Shown here one piece after another: positions 50,301 through 58,777 of a DNA stretch of 64,000 bases (the first letter of the stretch is position 1; every line of letters begins with the position of its first letter). Source of the DNA: JADLHS01 sp964594985. GTDB taxonomy: Bacteria; Verrucomicrobiota; Verrucomicrobiia; Limisphaerales; JADLHS01. A program made the position numbers and the translations under genes. Location: positions 62,001 through 126,000 of the forward strand of contig CAZQNQ010000011.1 of the NCBI GenBank assembly GCA_964594985.1, read 5' to 3'. The notes beneath the pieces were generated by a model. It saw only the letters and a list, made by a program, of their open reading frames with translations, had not been told where the DNA came from and did not search any database.

Positions 50301-50554
50301 CCAGCGCCGGCATCAAACTCAAGACCAAGACCGAGAAGGAACTGGTGCGCGATGAATTGGAACAGCGCCTCGCCACGCTTGCGCCGGTGACGACGGACGA
50401 ATTGCGCGCCTTGATGCAACGCCGGATCGAGACGGTGCAGCGATTCCTCGTGGAGCAGGCGGCCATTGCGGCGGATCGCGTGTTACCGACCACGCCCAAC
50501 CCGGAAGATCCCAATCGCAAAGGCGCGGCCCGCGTGGTCTTCTCGCTCGATTGA
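47396..50554 (+). CDS. Large DUF748-domain protein (AsmA-like)
   Basis: 1052 aa. A basic N-terminus is followed by one membrane helix (about 30-50, RVAIGVAVYAVIGFFILPAII), and then a long beta-rich periplasmic region with repeated DUF748 units (VKQVRMNPFALSLTIRGLAL, LVHPTAKLVRFAAGNFNFSNLL, and later FVGRPLTRGKLTTELVYHIE, PVSGSLDDPQFSIWGL). Such proteins resemble AsmA/TamB-type bridges that carry lipid between membranes; that role is inferred. The C-terminal 200 residues are helical. ATG at 47396. Confidence 0.92.
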   Translation: MKQKRTPLLQRRTPDPVPPKKRWRRRVAIGVAVYAVIGFFILPAIIKWQLRKQLPALSLRQVEVKQVRMNPFALSLTIRGLALTETNGTPFVAFDEFYANFQLSSIFRGAWTFDEIRLVHPTAKLVRFAAGNFNFSNLLSTNPPTTNPPSAPPSLLIQNLVVTNALVTVTDEMTEPDFHTTYGPINVDMTDFTTHRDDEEPYSIIATTTEGETFAWSGRFSLRQLRSRGQFKLSGIPPHKYGPYAAHFTTAQIQQGTLDIGATYRVNLARNPVELEATNAFVQLRDLVVKAPERDNALLALESLKIANASASLTGRVAHVSLMEINGGSTFLERDPNGQPVALSYLKLPKAEATPLATAAAQAAAPALADVWQLRLEELIVTNFNVAVEDHSTVGVATIGLDNLAVNLKGLSSQSNAPIALTVGFDWRGGGTVHTDVRGTVLPPDLSATLAISNLAIPVVQPYLAQFLNLVIHTGGLNLHGVATFNPAATPQVHFTGDSSVTNFASSDTVAYHELASWQNHSLRGIDFALNPTRLSIEEIKFVGARNNIVISSNGQVNVVALAKLPANTNAAATATTNAAPAPQPPPAELFPIHVGAVVLENNSFRAADDSLLRRFETRVEEINGSIRDITLPGLNKASVDIRGKVTAVAPFEITGTVTPDPNNLFVDLKVAFTNTDLTPLSPYTEKFVGRPLTRGKLTTELVYHIENRTLAGTNIVDLAQLTLGARVPSPDATSLPVKLAIGLMKDTDGHIRLDLPVSGSLDDPQFSIWGLVGQALQNMILKIAASPFSLLGALVGGGEELQFVEFDPGLTQLPDSQTNKLFTLVAALNKRPALTLEIGATFDAVLDADALGRQKVAERMKTARIEEIVARGKPAPARSELQLDETEYDRLLRKEYRAAFNTTPEQALYDKLAAVLAATSFSPNTPAPPPSPTTDRSQQKGAALLMGMNRSLAQMAAASQSGSGGTNASAGIKLKTKTEKELVRDELEQRLATLAPVTTDELRALMQRRIETVQRFLVEQAAIAADRVLPTTPNPEDPNRKGAARVVFSLD

Positions 50555-50560
50555 CGGGGT

Positions 50561-50689
50561 GTGACTGACAGTGCCGCGTGTTTTAGCTCTTACTCTTAAT
50601 CCTTTTCTTAATCTTAATCCCCCTCCGACCGGAGATTAAGAAAAAGATTAAGATTAAGAACCCCACGGTTGAACGGCAATTTTAGTCGC
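50561..50689. repeat. TTAATC palindrome, copy 6 (full length)
   Basis: 129 bp. Outer ends GTGACTGACAGTGCCG (50561-50576) and CGGCAATTTTAGTCGC (50674-50689). Hexamer arms lie around CCCCCTCCGACCGG. It starts 6 bp after the DUF748 stop and ends 60 bp before the next GTG start. Confidence 0.92.
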
Positions 50690-50749
50690 GCCCAGAACGC
50701 GGAGCTTTGACTCGCCCGGCGACGCACCCCAATCCATACTACTGTCCAC

Positions 50750-51979
50750 GTGAGCAAACCCGAGCCAACCGAAAGTTTCATCCAGAAAACCGTCGCCAGC
50801 CTCGGCGACGGCACCTTCGTGCGGCTCGTGCTTTCCAAGCCGGTCAACTTCGACCTGCCGCAAAAAATCTTTGGTCGCGCGGTCAAACTCCGCGGCGCGA
50901 TCCATCTTTCCCTCACGCTTCGTCATCCCACTCGCGACCTGACCCAAAACCTGACCGTGCCGGAAGTGGCGGCATGGTTGCAACAGCAGCTCGGGCAAAA
51001 TTTCCGCAGCGCGCTGCTCGGCACGCGGGTGCGGGACTGGCAATTCATCTCCACCGCCACGGGAGAGGCGCGACTGGTGGATCACAAGCCCGCCAAGAAA
51101 ATTGCCCCGCCCCAGGAGCATGATCAAAAGGCCGTCGGCTTTCTCGGCGCGAATGCGCGGGATTGGCTGACGGGTCTGGGGGTGCTGGATCGCGACGGCA
51201 AATTGCGCGCTTCGATGGCGGACAAGCAGCGGCAGATCAATCATTACCTGGAAATTGTTTCGCATCTGGCGAAGGAATGCGGCTGGACCGGAGCGCCGAG
51301 CGCCGTCTCGGCCCGCACCGATGTCAGTCACCCCGAGCCGAACCGGAGTTCGGCGCTCCACTTCGCGGACATGGGCTGTGGCAAGGGGTATCTCACGTTT
51401 GGATTGTGGCACTTGTTCGCGCGGGTTGGGAAACAACCGGTCCGCGTCACGGGCGTTGAATCACGCGCCGATCTGGTGACGACGACCAACCAGCTCGCCC
51501 GGCAGATCCACGCGGAGGGATTGGAATTTGTGCGCGGCGAAATCGCCACCGCCAAACTCTCGCAGGTGGACGCCTTGATCGCCTTGCACGCGTGCAACAC
51601 CGCCACCGATGATGCCATCCGGCGCGGCATCGAACTGGGCGCGAAGTTGATCGTGGTCGCCCCGTGTTGTCACAAGGAAATCCGCCCGCAACTGGGCCGT
51701 CCCGCCCCGCTCGCGCCGGTGCTGCAACACGGCATCATGGCGGAACGGATGGCCGAGTGGGCGACGGACGGCTTGCGGGCGCTGTTTCTGGAATGGGCGG
51801 GCTGCCGGACGAAGCTGATGGAATTCATCGGCGGCGAACACACGCCAAAGAATCTGATGATCGCCGCCGTGCGCGAGCGGGAAGCGTTCCAAGACGAAAC
51901 CGTCCGCACGCAGATCGTCGAGCTGAAGAAATTTCTCGGCATCACGCAACATGCGTTGGACCCGTTGTTGAAAACCTGA
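50750..51979 (+). CDS. SAM-dependent methyltransferase (Methyltransf_32-like)
   Basis: 409 aa. The N-terminal 130 residues hold a substrate-recognition region (FVRLVLSKPVNFDLPQKIFG). The methyltransferase core has the SAM loop FADMGCGKGYLTFGLW (about 205-220), VTGVESRADLV and VVAPCCHKEIRP. This resembles the rRNA/tRNA methyltransferase-like family that includes human METTL25-type proteins. GTG start. It lies 2 bp before the Rsm22-type gene, so co-translated; both may act on the ribosome. Confidence 0.88.
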   Translation: MSKPEPTESFIQKTVASLGDGTFVRLVLSKPVNFDLPQKIFGRAVKLRGAIHLSLTLRHPTRDLTQNLTVPEVAAWLQQQLGQNFRSALLGTRVRDWQFISTATGEARLVDHKPAKKIAPPQEHDQKAVGFLGANARDWLTGLGVLDRDGKLRASMADKQRQINHYLEIVSHLAKECGWTGAPSAVSARTDVSHPEPNRSSALHFADMGCGKGYLTFGLWHLFARVGKQPVRVTGVESRADLVTTTNQLARQIHAEGLEFVRGEIATAKLSQVDALIALHACNTATDDAIRRGIELGAKLIVVAPCCHKEIRPQLGRPAPLAPVLQHGIMAERMAEWATDGLRALFLEWAGCRTKLMEFIGGEHTPKNLMIAAVREREAFQDETVRTQIVELKKFLGITQHALDPLLKT

Positions 51980-51981
51980 AG

Positions 51982-52962
51982 ATGAATTGGGACGCGATAG
52001 ATTGGGAGGCGTTGGAACGCATGCGGGCGGCATTTCTCGCCGGCACGGCGGGCGCGACGGATTACTGGCAGACGGAAGGCGAGCTGGCAGCGTATGACGC
52101 AACCTTCGCGCAACGCATCGGCTGGAAGTGGGATTTTGTGCTCGGCGAATTGCAGCGGCGCGGCTGGACGCCACCGCGCGGTGAGTTGTTGGATTGGGGT
52201 TGCGGCAGCGGCGTGGCGGCGCGCGCGTTCCTTGATCATTACGGCGGAGGTGAAATCACCAAGCTGCGGGTGTGGGATCGTTCTTCACTGGCAATGAATT
52301 TTGCGGTGCGCCGCGCCCGGGAGAAATACCCGCAACTCGCCGTCGAAACGACGGCGCTCCCGGAACACACCTCCGGCGGCACGCTGTTGATCAGTCATGT
52401 GCTGACCGAACTGACGCCGGAACAAACCGAGACGTTGGCGGGATTGGCGGCGACAGCGGAGTGTGTGTTGTGGGTCGAGCCTGGCACGTACGAGGCGAGC
52501 CTGACACTCATCGCCATCCGCGAACGATTGCGTCCGCATTTCAATCTCGTGGCCCCTTGCACTCATCAGGAACGCTGCGGGATTCTGGCACCGGAAAACG
52601 AGCGGCATTGGTGTCATCATTTTGCGGCACCGCCACCGGAGGTTTTCACCGACAGCAATTGGGCGCGCTTTGCGAATCTGCTGGGGATTGATCTGCGCGA
52701 TTTGCCGGTGAGTTTTCTGGTGCTCGACAAACGTCCCGCCCCGACCGCACCAGCGGGGGCCGCGCGCCTCATTGGTCATCCTCGTATCTACAAGGGCTAC
52801 GCACTGGTGCTCGGTTGTGATGCCGGTGGGGTTTCGGAACAACGGCTTTCACAACGAACATTTCCGGGCGAATTCAAGAGCTTCAAAAAAGGTCGTCACG
52901 CGTCGCTGTGTCAGTGGCAATGTTCCAAGGGAGAAATCCAAAGTTACCAACCGCTCGATTGA
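51982..52962 (+). CDS. Rsm22-like small-subunit rRNA methyltransferase-family protein
   Basis: 326 aa. SAM loop LLDWGCGSGVAARAF (about 70-84), VEPGTYEASLTLIAIRERL, and the Rsm22 hallmark cysteines in APCTHQERCGI and HWCHHF, which in mitochondrial Rsm22/METTL17 bind an Fe-S cluster. Those homologues assist small-subunit assembly. ATG at 51982. The C-terminal PIYKGYA-type strand (HPRIYKGYALVLGC) is as in the family. Confidence 0.9.
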   Translation: MNWDAIDWEALERMRAAFLAGTAGATDYWQTEGELAAYDATFAQRIGWKWDFVLGELQRRGWTPPRGELLDWGCGSGVAARAFLDHYGGGEITKLRVWDRSSLAMNFAVRRAREKYPQLAVETTALPEHTSGGTLLISHVLTELTPEQTETLAGLAATAECVLWVEPGTYEASLTLIAIRERLRPHFNLVAPCTHQERCGILAPENERHWCHHFAAPPPEVFTDSNWARFANLLGIDLRDLPVSFLVLDKRPAPTAPAGAARLIGHPRIYKGYALVLGCDAGGVSEQRLSQRTFPGEFKSFKKGRHASLCQWQCSKGEIQSYQPLD

Positions 52963-52980
52963 GGCGCGGTTTGGAAAATG

Positions 52981-53014
52981 AAACCCCTTCCAGTTTCCCG
53001 GAAGGGGTTTTGTG
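52981..53014. terminator. Bidirectional terminator between Rsm22-like and porin genes
   Basis: Perfect 11-bp stem AAACCCCTTCC / GGAAGGGGTTT (52981-52991 / 53000-53010), 8-nt loop. The T-rich side serves the + strand transcript and the A side the minus-strand porin. Confidence 0.85.
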
Positions 53015-53027
53015 ATTTTGACTCCGA

Positions 53028-54224
53028 TCAGAACTTGTAGATGACGTTCACGATGAGCGACATTTCGTCGGTATGACCGGTCACGCCACCGCCCCGGAAG
53101 GCGTCGCCGCCTTCATCCAGGTCGTGATCCCAGCGGAATTCGACGCGGGAGATGACGTTCTTCCAGAGCTGGTAGTCCACCGTGATGGTCGTGGCGAGCA
53201 GATCGTCGCCGGGCGCAAAGACCGGATTACCGAGGAGATTGCCCGCCGGGGACAAACCATCACCGCCGAGCTGGAGGTAATCCACCCGGCCATGCAGCGA
53301 CAATTTTTCCGTGGCGGCAAAGGAGAGATAACCCGCCACCGCGCTGGAGGCGCTGGTGTTATAGGTCGGATTGCCATCGTCAAGGTCAACGTAGTCAAAC
53401 GCGACGCCCACCTTCAAACCGTCCACCACCGTCGGTACCGTGGCCCCGACATAGTAGGAATTGCGGAACGCTTGATCGGGGGTCACGCCCGATTGTTTGC
53501 CGCTGACGAAGCCGGCATACAACGAGCCGCCATGGAGGACGCCAAAGCTTTCCGGGGCCGTCAACAAAACGGCCCCCATAACCGTCATGGAGGAATCAGG
53601 ATTGCCGGAATCGCGACCGTTGATGGGGGCGTTCCAGGTGTTCGCCAAGCCGAAGGTCACGGCCATGGTTTCCGAGAAGCGATAGTCGCCGAGGATCCCA
53701 GTGTGCTGCGTCGGCTCGATCGAGTAGCCCCAGGAACGGGTATAGTTGGGATTATCGCCCGCGTTGGATAATTCGTAGCCGATGATCGTGTCGAACACGC
53801 CGACTTTCCAGTCAATGCCATTCCAAAACGGGGTGCGCAGGGAAACATACGCCTGCTTGATGGCCACATCACCCGTGCCGCTGAAACGCGAACCGAGCGC
53901 GATGGCATCCGGCCCAAACCAGAGTTCCGCTTTGTAACCTGCGGCCCACTTGCTCTCGTCCAGAGCCTTTTCCAAAGTGAAGTCAACGACATCCAGGCTG
54001 AACCCATCGCCCTTGCCGGCGCTGTACGCATAGCCGCGGGTGTTGGCGAGTTCATGGTGCCGGCCAAAATCCCACGCTGCCGAGGCGTTGACATAACCGC
54101 TGAGAGTGGTCGAAGTGCGTTCCGCCGGCGAGCCGAGCAGCATTTGCTCTTCGGCCTGGACCACGGAAACGAGACTGACCACGCCAAGCGCCGCCAACCC
54201 AAGTGTCCATTTGTTGAACTTCAT
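53028..54224 (-). CDS. Outer-membrane beta-barrel porin
   Basis: 398 aa. Signal peptide about 1-22 (LGLAALGVVSLVSVVQA), then alternating beta strands and a C-terminal Phe (MSLIVNVIYKF) typical of barrels folded by the BAM complex. The layout resembles BBP2-type porins. ATG at 54224 with a perfect GGAGGA site 8 bp upstream; the longer frame is discarded for that reason. Probably passive uptake of small solutes; specificity unknown. Confidence 0.9.
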   Translation of the reverse strand: MKFNKWTLGLAALGVVSLVSVVQAEEQMLLGSPAERTSTTLSGYVNASAAWDFGRHHELANTRGYAYSAGKGDGFSLDVVDFTLEKALDESKWAAGYKAELWFGPDAIALGSRFSGTGDVAIKQAYVSLRTPFWNGIDWKVGVFDTIIGYELSNAGDNPNYTRSWGYSIEPTQHTGILGDYRFSETMAVTFGLANTWNAPINGRDSGNPDSSMTVMGAVLLTAPESFGVLHGGSLYAGFVSGKQSGVTPDQAFRNSYYVGATVPTVVDGLKVGVAFDYVDLDDGNPTYNTSASSAVAGYLSFAATEKLSLHGRVDYLQLGGDGLSPAGNLLGNPVFAPGDDLLATTITVDYQLWKNVISRVEFRWDHDLDEGGDAFRGGGVTGHTDEMSLIVNVIYKF

Positions 54225-54627
54225 TTTGGTTCCTCCGATGAGAAAGAGTTCGTTTGGCTCCCCAAGCTTGCGTCCGTTTTGTCCATTCAGCCGCGCGCCC
54301 AAGTGTCCATTTTTCGTCCGGGCCTGGCGGGATAAATCTGGTTTATCCCCGACACCTTTGCGGGGTTATTGCGGGGATTGATAGGGAAGCCATGCGGTGA
54401 TGACAACATTTATTTCCAAGCCGGCCGCCCGCTGCTGTGCCTGAAGGTGGGACAACCCGGCTCGATTTAAGCGTCAGGAAAACCACTTGAGCTTCCCCCC
54501 GGCCCCGGGCTCCCGCCGGTGGAATGGGTGTTGCTATCCCCAGTGAGGCGATGCCTGCAGAAATACCGGAGTTGGAATCAAGCCGGACGCGGGGCATCAC
54601 ACAAGTAGTACAACCGTAAATTCATCT
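54225..54627. other. Divergent regulatory region, porin / GspF
   Basis: 403 bp. It holds the porin ribosome site (54230-54235) and a GATAAA-TCTGG-TTTATC palindrome (54333-54349) that may be an operator or a short hairpin; next to it CCCCG...CGGGG forms a small stem. No gene and no repeat-family member is seen. Promoters cannot be defined. Confidence 0.45.
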
Positions 54628-55839
54628 ATGCCGTCATTTGCTTACGTCGCACGGGAGACCGGAACCGGTCGCGAAATCCGCAGCACGCTCGAAGCCGCCA
54701 CGGAACAGGCCGCCATTTCCGCGCTGCTGAACCGCAATCTGCTGGTCGTCTCGATCCAGGAGAAGGTCGCCAAAAGGGGACGGATCGCCGGCGGCAGTGT
54801 GCCTTTGGCGGATCTGGTCATGTTCACCCGCCAGTTGGCCACCATGATTGACGCCGGTTTGGCCATGGTGCAATGCCTTCAGGCTTTGGCAGACCAGACT
54901 CAAAACAAGGCAATGCGTGATGTAATCAAGGACATCTGCGCCCGGGTCGAAGGCGGCGACAGTTTCTCCGAAGCCTTACAGAAGCATCCCAAGGTTTTCA
55001 ATCGGCTCTTTGTCGCCATGGTGGGAGCGGGTGAAAAAGGCGGTTTGCTCGCCGAAATCCTGGCCCGGTTGGCCGTCTATCTCGAAAATACCGCCCGCCT
55101 GCGCAAGAAGGTCAAATCGGCGATGATGTATCCAACGGTCGTCACCTTGGTCGCCATTGGCATCACCATCTTCCTGCTGGTCAAAGTCATTCCGGTCTTC
55201 GGCGAAATCTACTCCGGCTTTGGCGGCAAACTGCCCGGCCCCACCCAATTCCTCATCAGCCTCAGCGACTTCATGAAGTCCTACTTCATCGTGGTGATTC
55301 TGGCGATGGGGGGTGGCGTCTATGGCTGGTTGGCTTGGATTAAAACCAAGAAAGGCCGGGAATTCTGGGACAAACACCGGATCAAGCTGCCGATCTTTGG
55401 CGTCATCGCTCATAAAATCTGTCTGGCCCGTTTCACCCGGACCCTGGCCTCACTGGTGCGCAGCGGCGTTCCGATCCTCGAAGTGTTGCAGATTGTTTCT
55501 CAGACTGTCGGCAACGTGATCATGGAAAAGGCCGTCAAAACCGCCGCCGCCGATATTGAAAAGGGCGAAAGTATCAGCCAGGCGCTCAGCAAACATCCGA
55601 TCTTTCCCAACATGATTGTCCGCATGGTCACCGCCGGCGAGCAAACCGGCAAGATTGACAACATGCTCGAACGCATCGCGGACTTCCTCGATGAAGAAAT
55701 CGAAACCACCCTCTCCGGCATCACCTCGCTGATTGAACCCATCCTGATTGTGTTCCTCGGCGTGGTCATCGGCGGCATGGTGATCTGTATGTTCCTGCCG
55801 ATCTTCAAGATGACGGAACTCATCAATCCGCAGAAGTAA
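54628..55839 (+). CDS. Type II secretion / type IV pilus inner-membrane protein GspF/PilC
   Basis: 403 aa. Two T2SF domains (about 65-190 and 270-395) each with the QLATMIDAGLAMVQCL / RTLASLVRSGVPILEVLQ type start and ESFSEAL-like / GESISQALSKHP turn, and three membrane helices (near 170, 220 and 380). It is the platform protein that the pilus or secretion ATPase drives. Other pil/gsp genes are not adjacent. ATG at 54628. Confidence 0.95.
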   Translation: MPSFAYVARETGTGREIRSTLEAATEQAAISALLNRNLLVVSIQEKVAKRGRIAGGSVPLADLVMFTRQLATMIDAGLAMVQCLQALADQTQNKAMRDVIKDICARVEGGDSFSEALQKHPKVFNRLFVAMVGAGEKGGLLAEILARLAVYLENTARLRKKVKSAMMYPTVVTLVAIGITIFLLVKVIPVFGEIYSGFGGKLPGPTQFLISLSDFMKSYFIVVILAMGGGVYGWLAWIKTKKGREFWDKHRIKLPIFGVIAHKICLARFTRTLASLVRSGVPILEVLQIVSQTVGNVIMEKAVKTAAADIEKGESISQALSKHPIFPNMIVRMVTAGEQTGKIDNMLERIADFLDEEIETTLSGITSLIEPILIVFLGVVIGGMVICMFLPIFKMTELINPQK

Positions 55840-55866
55840 CCGCTGGCGCGGATCTAATCTCAACCG

Positions 55867-55905
55867 CCGCCGGTTTGCGAAGGCAAGCCGGCGGTGCTGT
55901 TTTAT
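55867..55905 (+). terminator. Terminator after GspF/PilC
   Basis: 12-bp stem CCGCCGGTTTGC / GCAAGCCGGCGG (55867-55878 / 55883-55894, one G-T pair), GAAG loop, then TGCTGTTTTA. It lies between converging GspF/PilC and nadB genes. Confidence 0.75.
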
Positions 55906-55917
55906 ACCACTGTCCGT

Positions 55918-57519
55918 TCAACCCGCCTTCCGCACCACGCTGTCGCGTTGCGCCCATTCCGGGTTGTTGTCGGGGTAATCCAGATTGTAGTGCAATCCCC
56001 GGCTCTCCGAACGAAGCAAGGCGCAACGCACGATCAACTCCGACACCGTGGCAATATTGCGCAGCTCCAATAAATCCGCCGTGACCGTGAAGTTCCAGTA
56101 GTACTCGTGAATCTCCTGTTGCAGATTTGCGAGCCGCGATTGCGCCCGCTGCAGCCGCTTGTTCGTCCGCACGATGCCGACATAGTCCCACATACAACGG
56201 CGGATCTCATCCCAGTTGTGCGCCACCACGACCAGTTCATCGGGATTGTTTGCGTGGCCGGATTGCCAGGCTGGGATTTTGAAATCATTGATCGGTTGAT
56301 TCACTTCCGCCATCCGCCGCGCGGCCCGATTTGCGCACACCAAAGCTTCGAGCAGGGAATTGCTCGCCAACCGATTGGCCCCATGCAAGCCCGTGCAAGC
56401 CACCTCACCCACCGCAAACAATCCCGCGATGTCCGTCTCGCCGTCCACATTGGTCATCACCCCGCCGCATTGATAATGCGCCGCCGGCACCACCGGGATC
56501 GCCTCCTTGGTGATATCAATGCCATAGCTCAGGCAGGTCTGGTAGATGTTGGGAAAGCGTTCGATCACGAACCGCGCCGACTTGTGCGTGATGTCCAGCG
56601 ATACATGATCCGCGCCGCTCTTCTTCATCTCGCTGTCAATCGCCCGGGCCACCACATCGCGCGGCGCGAGGGATTTCAGCGCGTGATAATCATCCATGAA
56701 CTGCCCGCCATCGAGCGACATCAACACCCCGCCCTCACCGCGCACCGCTTCGCTGATCAGAAATGATTTCGCCTTGGGATGATAGAGACACGTCGGATGA
56801 AACTGCACGAACTCCATGTTCGCCACCGCCGCCCCGGCGCGATACGCCATCGCCACGCCATCGCCCGTCGCGATGTCGGGATTCGTCGTGTAAAGATAAA
56901 CCTTTCCGCACCCACCCGTGGCCAGCAGCGTCGTGGGCGCGACGAACGTTTCCACGGCCTGGGTTTTATTGTCGAATACATACGCGCCCAGACAGCGGTT
57001 CTCGCCGACGTAACCCAGCTTCTGACTCGTGATCAGATCAATCGCGAGATGATTCTCGAAAATCGTGATGTTCGGCTGCGCGGCCACCGCGTTGAGCAAC
57101 GCGCGTTCGATCTCATGGCCCGTGATATCCTTGGCGTGCAGAATCCGTCGCTTGGAATGCCCGCCCTCCTTGCCCAGGTCCAGTTCCTGACCGCCGCCCT
57201 CGTTCGGCGCTTCGCGTTGGGAAAACTTCATCCCCAGCTCGACCAATTCCGCAATGCGCGCCGGGCCTTCCTCCACAATCGTCCGCACCACCGATTCGCG
57301 ACACAAGCCGGCGCCGGCGGTCAACGTGTCTTTAACGTGCAGATCAAAAGTGTCCTCCTTGCTCGTCACGGCGGCGATGCCGCCCTGCGCGTAATTGGTG
57401 TTCGACTCGGCGCGATTCTTCTTGGTCACAATCGCCACGCGCCCGCGCGGGGCCACCTTGAGCGCGAAGAACAAACCGGCGATGCCGCTGCCGAGCACGA
57501 GGAAATCAAATCGCTTCAT
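55918..57519 (-). CDS. nadB: L-aspartate oxidase
   Basis: FAD enzyme of NAD synthesis, 533 aa. FAD-binding VLGSGIAGLFFALKVA at the N-terminus, TNYAQGGIAAV, SKRRILHAKDITGHEIE, and GLHGANRLASNSLLEALVC near residue 380; the C-terminal helical domain is complete. Aspartate to iminoaspartate is expected; NadA/NadC are not in the window. ATG at 57519. Confidence 0.96.
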   Translation of the reverse strand: MKRFDFLVLGSGIAGLFFALKVAPRGRVAIVTKKNRAESNTNYAQGGIAAVTSKEDTFDLHVKDTLTAGAGLCRESVVRTIVEEGPARIAELVELGMKFSQREAPNEGGGQELDLGKEGGHSKRRILHAKDITGHEIERALLNAVAAQPNITIFENHLAIDLITSQKLGYVGENRCLGAYVFDNKTQAVETFVAPTTLLATGGCGKVYLYTTNPDIATGDGVAMAYRAGAAVANMEFVQFHPTCLYHPKAKSFLISEAVRGEGGVLMSLDGGQFMDDYHALKSLAPRDVVARAIDSEMKKSGADHVSLDITHKSARFVIERFPNIYQTCLSYGIDITKEAIPVVPAAHYQCGGVMTNVDGETDIAGLFAVGEVACTGLHGANRLASNSLLEALVCANRAARRMAEVNQPINDFKIPAWQSGHANNPDELVVVAHNWDEIRRCMWDYVGIVRTNKRLQRAQSRLANLQQEIHEYYWNFTVTADLLELRNIATVSELIVRCALLRSESRGLHYNLDYPDNNPEWAQRDSVVRKAG

Positions 57520-57721
57520 CCGCCGACACGATGAACGGAAGCGCCCGCCGATGCAACCGCCACGTGCGTGCTCAACGCGTCCGCCGTCCGATCTCCATCA
57601 GTTAATTTTCGGCCGGCATCAACTTGAGCAACATCGGGGGGGCACCGTGCCGAGGAAATGTTTGAACTTCGCTGTGCTTCCGCGCTCCCATTTTCGATCC
57701 CGTTACGCTAGCGTTCCCGCC

Positions 57722-58618
57722 ATGCAGAGCGCGCCGCCAAAAACCAACCTTGCTCCAGCGTTCCAGCCGTCACCACGGCTGCAAACCATCGTGGATCGCG
57801 CCGCGCAGCAGGCACTCGCGCAATTCGCTCCACTCCATCTGCAAGCCGAGCAACTCGCCATCACGCTGGTTGACCTGCGCGACCCGCAGCAGCCCGAGCG
57901 CGCCAGTTATCGCGGCACGGAACGCATTTATCCCGCCAGCGTGGTGAAGTCCTTTTATCTAATGGCCGCACATCGTTGGATGGAAGATGGCAAACTCGCC
58001 GACACCGAGGAATTGCGCCGCGCCCTGCGCGACATGATCGTGGATTCCTTCAACGAACCGACCGGTTACGTGCTCGATTTGCTCACGGACACGACGAGCG
58101 GACCGGAGTTGTCGCCCACTGAGTTCACTGCGTGGTTTGAGAAACGCAACGCGGTGAATCGTTACTTTGCTTCGCTCGGCTACGAGCAGATCAATCTCAA
58201 CCGCAAAACCTGGTGCGAAGGCCCGTACGGTCGCGAGAAACAACTCGCCAACCAACCGCCGCCGGATCATCGCAACTGGCTCACCACTGAGGCCACCGCG
58301 CGGTTGTTCACGGAAATGGTGACCGGGCGCGCCGTCACACCCGAGCGTAGTCGCCAGATGCTCGAGTTGCACGAACGCCAGCCTTTTGATCCGAACGGCA
58401 ATGGCCAGTCCCGCGAATACACCGGCGCGGTTCTTCCGCCGGGAGCAAAGCTCTGGTCGAAAGCCGGCTGGATGAGCGAGGTGCGCCATGACGCCGCGTA
58501 TGTGAAACTGCCGACTGGCGAGAAATTCATTCTGGTGACGTTCACTATCGGCCACTCGAAGGACAAAGAGATCATTCCCGCCGTGGCGAAGACCGTGATC
58601 GAAGGGTTGCGGACCTGA
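57722..58618 (+). CDS. Class A beta-lactamase-like serine hydrolase
   Basis: 298 aa. SxxK motif Ser73-Lys76 in YPASVVKSF, and a KxG-like WSKAGWMSEVRHDAA near 246. The fold resembles class A beta-lactamases and D,D-peptidases. No signal peptide is seen at the ATG at 57722, and upstream in-frame sequence does not give one, so it may be cytosolic or start elsewhere. Resistance is not implied; substrate unknown. Confidence 0.85.
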   Translation: MQSAPPKTNLAPAFQPSPRLQTIVDRAAQQALAQFAPLHLQAEQLAITLVDLRDPQQPERASYRGTERIYPASVVKSFYLMAAHRWMEDGKLADTEELRRALRDMIVDSFNEPTGYVLDLLTDTTSGPELSPTEFTAWFEKRNAVNRYFASLGYEQINLNRKTWCEGPYGREKQLANQPPPDHRNWLTTEATARLFTEMVTGRAVTPERSRQMLELHERQPFDPNGNGQSREYTGAVLPPGAKLWSKAGWMSEVRHDAAYVKLPTGEKFILVTFTIGHSKDKEIIPAVAKTVIEGLRT

Positions 58619-58628
58619 CTGAAAATGC

Positions 58629-58765
58629 GCCTCACGCCAAGAACGCGAAGGGCGCAAAGGAGGGGAGACTTTTACTCACACCTCACGACCTCGTTGATTC
58701 GTGGACAGCCTCGGAGAAAGAGTTGTTCCGCATCCGTTGCGGCCTTCGCGTCCTTGGCGTGAGGC
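58629..58765. repeat. CCTCACGCCAAGAACGCGAAGG inverted repeat element
   Basis: 137 bp with ends GCCTCACGCCAAGAACGCGA and its inverted form at 58744-58765 (CTTCGCGTCCTTGGCGTGAGGC read on the + strand, cut to the matching 20). It sits between converging serine hydrolase and metallophosphoesterase genes. Confidence 0.8.
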
Positions 58766-58777
58766 AATAGCGACGGC

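Noticed and set aside
57722..58618. Antibiotic-resistance beta-lactamase
   Set aside because: SxxK and a KxG-like motif are present, but no signal peptide or other resistance context; many such hydrolases act on other substrates.
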